From: Selenomonas sputigena ATCC 35185
GTDB lineage: Bacteria; Bacillota; Negativicutes; Selenomonadales; Selenomonadaceae
Assembly (NCBI RefSeq): GCF_000208405.1
Contig: NC_015437.1
Coordinates: forward strand, 2,225,501 to 2,289,500
DNA length: 64,000 nt
Reading direction: 5' to 3'
Shown: positions 61,460 to 64,000 of the stretch, piece after piece
How positions within the stretch are numbered: position 1 is the first letter of the stretch
How the letters are laid out: each line of letters begins with the position of its first letter
Program-made: the position numbers and the translations under genes
Notes under the pieces: generated by a model
What the model saw: the letters and a program-made list of their open reading frames with translations, nothing else
What the model was told of the DNA's origin: nothing
Database searches by the model: none

Positions 61460-62023
61460 TCAGAGCGCTCCCACGAGGTCGAGCGTCGGCTTCAGCGTCT
61501 CAGCGCCGGGCTGCCACTTCGCCGGGCAAACCTCGTCGCCATGCTCCGCGACGAACTTGCAGGCCTGAAGCTTTCTCAGAAGCTCGTCCGCGTTGCGGCC
61601 GACATTGCCCGCGTTCACCTCGTAGGCGACGATCTTGCCCTCGGGGTTCACGATGAACGTGCCGCGCTCGGAAAGGCCGGCGTCCTCGATAAGTACATCA
61701 AAGTCACGCGCAAGGACGTGCGTCGGATCGGCGAGCATCGGGTAGGTGATCTTCTTGATGCGCTCGGAATGGTCATGCCATGCCTTGTGCACGAAGTGCG
61801 TGTCGCACGAGACGGAATAGACCTCGCAGTCCGCTTCCTTGAACTTCGCGTAGTTGTTCTCCAAGTCTTCAAGCTCCGTCGGGCAAACGAACGTGAAGTC
61901 TGCCGGATAGAAGAAGAATACGCTCCACTTGCCGAGCACATCCGCCTTCGTCACCGTGCGGAAGGCCTCATTCTGGTAAGCCTGTACAGCAAAATCTCCG
62001 ATTTCCTTGTTGATTAACGACAT
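61460..62023 (-). CDS. ahpC: Alkyl hydroperoxide reductase subunit C (2-Cys peroxiredoxin)
   Basis: 187 aa from the ATG at 62023 behind AGGAGTG; an ATG two codons upstream is too close. Peroxidatic C47 lies in FTFVCPTEL and the resolving Cys in EVCPAKW near the C-terminus. It reduces H2O2 and organic peroxides, recycled by the AhpF-like protein. Transcription starts from the promoter at 62072-62100, next to a PerR-like palindrome. Confidence 0.95.
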   Translation of the reverse strand: MSLINKEIGDFAVQAYQNEAFRTVTKADVLGKWSVFFFYPADFTFVCPTELEDLENNYAKFKEADCEVYSVSCDTHFVHKAWHDHSERIKKITYPMLADPTHVLARDFDVLIEDAGLSERGTFIVNPEGKIVAYEVNAGNVGRNADELLRKLQACKFVAEHGDEVCPAKWQPGAETLKPTLDLVGAL

Positions 62024-62042
62024 TTTCAATCACTCCTAGCGA

Positions 62043-62053
62043 ATAATTATTAT
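62043..62053. promoter_or_regulatory. PerR/Fur-type operator candidate
   Basis: Perfect ATAAT-T-ATTAT core of the PerR box in the ahpC leader, just downstream of the -10. The outer positions match poorly. Peroxide-responsive derepression is likely but inferred. Confidence 0.55.
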
Positions 62054-62071
62054 TTGTTAGCTGATGAATAA

Positions 62072-62100
62072 AGAATATCACAACATACGGCGGCTGTCAA
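62072..62100 (-). promoter_or_regulatory. ahpC promoter
   Basis: Minus strand TTGACA (62100-62095), 17-bp spacer, TATTCT (62077-62072). Confidence 0.75.
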
Positions 62101-62179
62101 GCATTTTTTGAAATAAATTTTCATTCACGTCTACTTCCATCCTCCATCGGTCAACTCTCCTCTTAAAATTCGCTAAGGT

Positions 62180-62956
62180 TCAGCAATATTCCTTCCTGCG
62201 GGCAAAAAAAGTTACGACACGAAGCCCGAGAGATTCTGCCATCTCGTGCGCTTCACGAAAGGCGAAGCCGATCGCGGCCGCATTGTGCGCATCCGAGCCG
62301 AGCGTCACCTCGCGCCCGCCCATCTCGCGGTAGCGACGGAAGATCGGCACGAGCGACGACTTGCCCTGCGGCGCGTCGAAGCGGCGCGTGTTCAGCTCAA
62401 GCACGGTGTCCGTCTCAATGAGCGCTTTGAGCACCTCGTCGATTTCTTCGCCGTAGGCCGCATAGGTCAGTTCCGTATCAAGGTAGGCGGCATAGCGCGC
62501 AATATAGTCGATGTGCGCGAGGATGTCGATGAACTCGCCGTGCGAGCGCACGCAGTGCGCCATCGTTTTGAGGTAGAGCCGGTAGACCTCGTCCTTTTCG
62601 CGCCCCTCGTAGAGGGCTTCATAGTAGAGGTCGAAGCCCAGCAGCGTGTGAATCGAGCCGATGACCTGATCGAAGGGCGCTCGAAGGAGGAAGGCGCGGT
62701 TCTTTTCGGCAAGGTCTTCCTGCATGCCGAGTTCAACGCCGAGTCGAAGCCGCTCTCCCTTGCCGCGAAGCGCCTCGTACTTCTTCCAGTAGTCTTCGGG
62801 CGAAAAGGTGAAGTCTTTCTCGCCCGGAAAGTCCATGTCCTCATGCTCGGTGAATACCGCGCCGATGCCGAGCTTTGCGGCTCTTTCGAGTGCGACCTCG
62901 GCCTTCATCGCGGAGTCAGCGGAGACTTCCGTGTGCATGTGGCTGTCGAATATCAT
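62180..62956 (-). CDS. PHP-domain phosphatase (histidinol-phosphatase family)
   Basis: 258 aa. Metal-binding PHP motifs: DSHMHTEVS at the start, FTEHEDMD, VIGSIH, ILAHIDYIAR and GSDAHN. These supply the trinuclear metal site of HisK-type phosphoesterases. It may complete histidine synthesis or act on another phosphomonoester; no his genes are nearby. Its ATG overlaps the rsmA stop by four bases. Confidence 0.85.
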   Translation of the reverse strand: MIFDSHMHTEVSADSAMKAEVALERAAKLGIGAVFTEHEDMDFPGEKDFTFSPEDYWKKYEALRGKGERLRLGVELGMQEDLAEKNRAFLLRAPFDQVIGSIHTLLGFDLYYEALYEGREKDEVYRLYLKTMAHCVRSHGEFIDILAHIDYIARYAAYLDTELTYAAYGEEIDEVLKALIETDTVLELNTRRFDAPQGKSSLVPIFRRYREMGGREVTLGSDAHNAAAIGFAFREAHEMAESLGLRVVTFFARRKEYC

Positions 62957-63819
62957 CGTTCTCCCTCCGTTTGCATGGCAGAAAAGGCGTCGGCAAGGCG
63001 CGCGAATTCGGCAAGGCTCAGCGTCTCACCGCGCCTTTTCTCGTCGATCGCGGCCGCGTCCAGCGCACGGCGCACGGCGTCCTTCGACGCTCCCGTGCCG
63101 AGGAGCGCGTTGGCGAGTGTCTTGCGCCTCTGGCCGAAGGAGGCGCGCGCGACGCGGAAGAACATGCGCTCGTCGGTTACCTCTACCGGCGGTTTCCCAC
63201 GCTTTTTGCACGCGATGACGGAGGAGGCGACCTCGGGCGCAGGAATGAAGGAGCGCGGCGCGACCTCGCGCACGATGCGCGGCTCCGTATGGTACTGCAC
63301 GGCGACGGAGAGCGCACCGTAGATCTTCGAGCCGGGCGCGGCAATCATGCGCTCCGCCACTTCCTTCTGCACCATGGTCACGATGTGCGTGATGGGCAGA
63401 TGCTGCTCAAGGAGCGCGAGGAGAATCGGCGTCGTGATGTAGTAGGGCAGATTCGCCGCGACCTTGAACGGCTGATTTTCCATGAGGGCGCGGATGTCCG
63501 TCTTCAAGATGTCGCCGGGCACGATGCGCAGATGATCGTAGGCGGCGAGCGTCTCGGCGAGGACGGCGGGCAGCTTCTTGTCAAGTTCGACGGCGGTGAC
63601 GTGTGCGCCGGCTTCGAGAAGCCCCTGCGTCAGCGTGCCGATGCCCGGGCCGATCTCCAAGACGCGGTCGCCTTCTTCAATTTCCGCCGCCGCCACGATG
63701 TCCTTGACGACAGAGCCGTCGACGAGGAAGTTCTGCCCGAGCCGCTTCGAGGCGCGAAGGCCGAAAGCCTTCAGAATATGGCGCGTGACGGCGGGGCTGG
63801 CAATCTCGGGAGCGATCAT
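62953..63819 (-). CDS. rsmA: 16S rRNA dimethyladenosine transferase
   Basis: 288 aa. It dimethylates two adjacent adenosines in the 3'-terminal helix of 16S rRNA. N-terminal KRLGQNFLVD, SAM loop VLEIGPGIGTLT, catalytic ANLPYYI and FIPAPEVASSV are all family blocks. The start overlaps the upstream rnmV stop (ATGA), the classical Firmicute rnmV-rsmA pair. Confidence 0.95.
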   Translation of the reverse strand: MIAPEIASPAVTRHILKAFGLRASKRLGQNFLVDGSVVKDIVAAAEIEEGDRVLEIGPGIGTLTQGLLEAGAHVTAVELDKKLPAVLAETLAAYDHLRIVPGDILKTDIRALMENQPFKVAANLPYYITTPILLALLEQHLPITHIVTMVQKEVAERMIAAPGSKIYGALSVAVQYHTEPRIVREVAPRSFIPAPEVASSVIACKKRGKPPVEVTDERMFFRVARASFGQRRKTLANALLGTGASKDAVRRALDAAAIDEKRRGETLSLAEFARLADAFSAMQTEGER

Positions 63820-64000
63820 AATGCGCCTCCTTTCGCGGCTGCTTTCGGCTCGTCATTTCGCACGGCAGCCGTTTCAGCGCCGTCTTCCGCGTTCCGTACG
63901 GCAGCCGTTTCATTGCCGTCCTCCAATGACGTCAGCGCCGCCTCGAACTCCTCACGCGTCACGCCGTAGCTGTTGAGGCGCTTGCAGAATGTACGCGCGT
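63816..64000 (-). CDS. rnmV: Ribonuclease M5, C-terminal end (partial)
   Basis: Last 61 codons; the Toprim catalytic part lies beyond the right edge. The stretch FCKRLNSYGVTREEFEAAL is the conserved end of RNase M5, which matures 5S rRNA. It is followed by an unusual tail with two tandem copies of an ETAAVRN unit (36-bp DNA period). The identity rests on this short segment plus the rsmA neighbour. Confidence 0.75.
   Translation of the reverse strand, partial: ARTFCKRLNSYGVTREEFEAALTSLEDGNETAAVRNAEDGAETAAVRNDEPKAAAKGGAL

Overview
The window looks like a chromosomal segment of a Gram-negative Firmicute of the class Negativicutes, most likely Selenomonas or a close relative. The evidence is a GC-rich genome with strongly GC-ending codons, frequent GTG/TTG starts behind good GGAGG sites, the Firmicute gene orders rnmV-rsmA and yybS-gdpP-rplI-lonC-dnaB, and DUF4127 and DUF2225 proteins. 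The species assignment is inference. No rRNA, tRNA or CRISPR array was seen.

Layout. 1-1178: end of an osmoprotectant ABC permease and a PNPOx/ferredoxin fusion (both minus). 1334-5777: sucrose operon (PTS EIIABC, sucrose-6-P hydrolase, LacI-type regulator) with a clear promoter and operator. 5821-10639: a self-contained operon with a divergent CO-dehydrogenase-like protein (CooS family) that has a 22-histidine N-terminus and a substituted C-cluster ligand, followed by a NitT/TauT-type ABC transporter. 10649-14547: exported flavodoxin, serA and serC. 14618-16966: DUF4127 and DUF2225 proteins. 17041-29708: glycogen operon glgC-glgD-glgP-glgB-glgA plus a GH13-GH77 fusion. 29953-34051: an envelope-type operon (GT/methyltransferase fusion, SbmA-like ABC protein, Tat-dependent amidase, small membrane protein). 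34100-37241: a membrane protein, a 180-bp inverted repeat, an amino-acid permease and YigZ. 37289-37571: an Fst-type type I toxin-antitoxin locus. 37682-47106: SGNH hydrolase, NDH-2, VOC protein, orphan HsdR-like helicase, CorC-type protein and topoisomerase III. 47141-48658: repeat element and lysA. 48655-51122: an AT-rich accessory island with a second type I toxin locus, an amber-interrupted ORF, DUF1653, a 2TM protein, a Dcd-fold protein lacking its catalytic Glu, and an IS3-family remnant. 51211-59639: yybS-gdpP-rplI-lonC-dnaB followed by a catalytically degenerate GH32 paralogue. 59648-64000: candidate small RNA, ahpC and an AhpF-like reductase, PHP phosphatase, rsmA and partial rnmV.

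How it fits together. The sucrose PTS, the glycogen operon and the MalQ/amylase fusion describe carbohydrate uptake, storage and mobilisation. serA/serC and lysA supply amino acids. AhpC and its reductase, NDH-2 and flavodoxin handle redox stress and electron flow. The most unusual elements are the CooS-like/ABC operon, two compact antisense-RNA toxin loci sharing a 10-nt motif, a structured intergenic repeat with compensatory base changes, and several enzymes that have lost catalytic residues (GH32 paralogue, Dcd-fold protein, HsdR-like nuclease).
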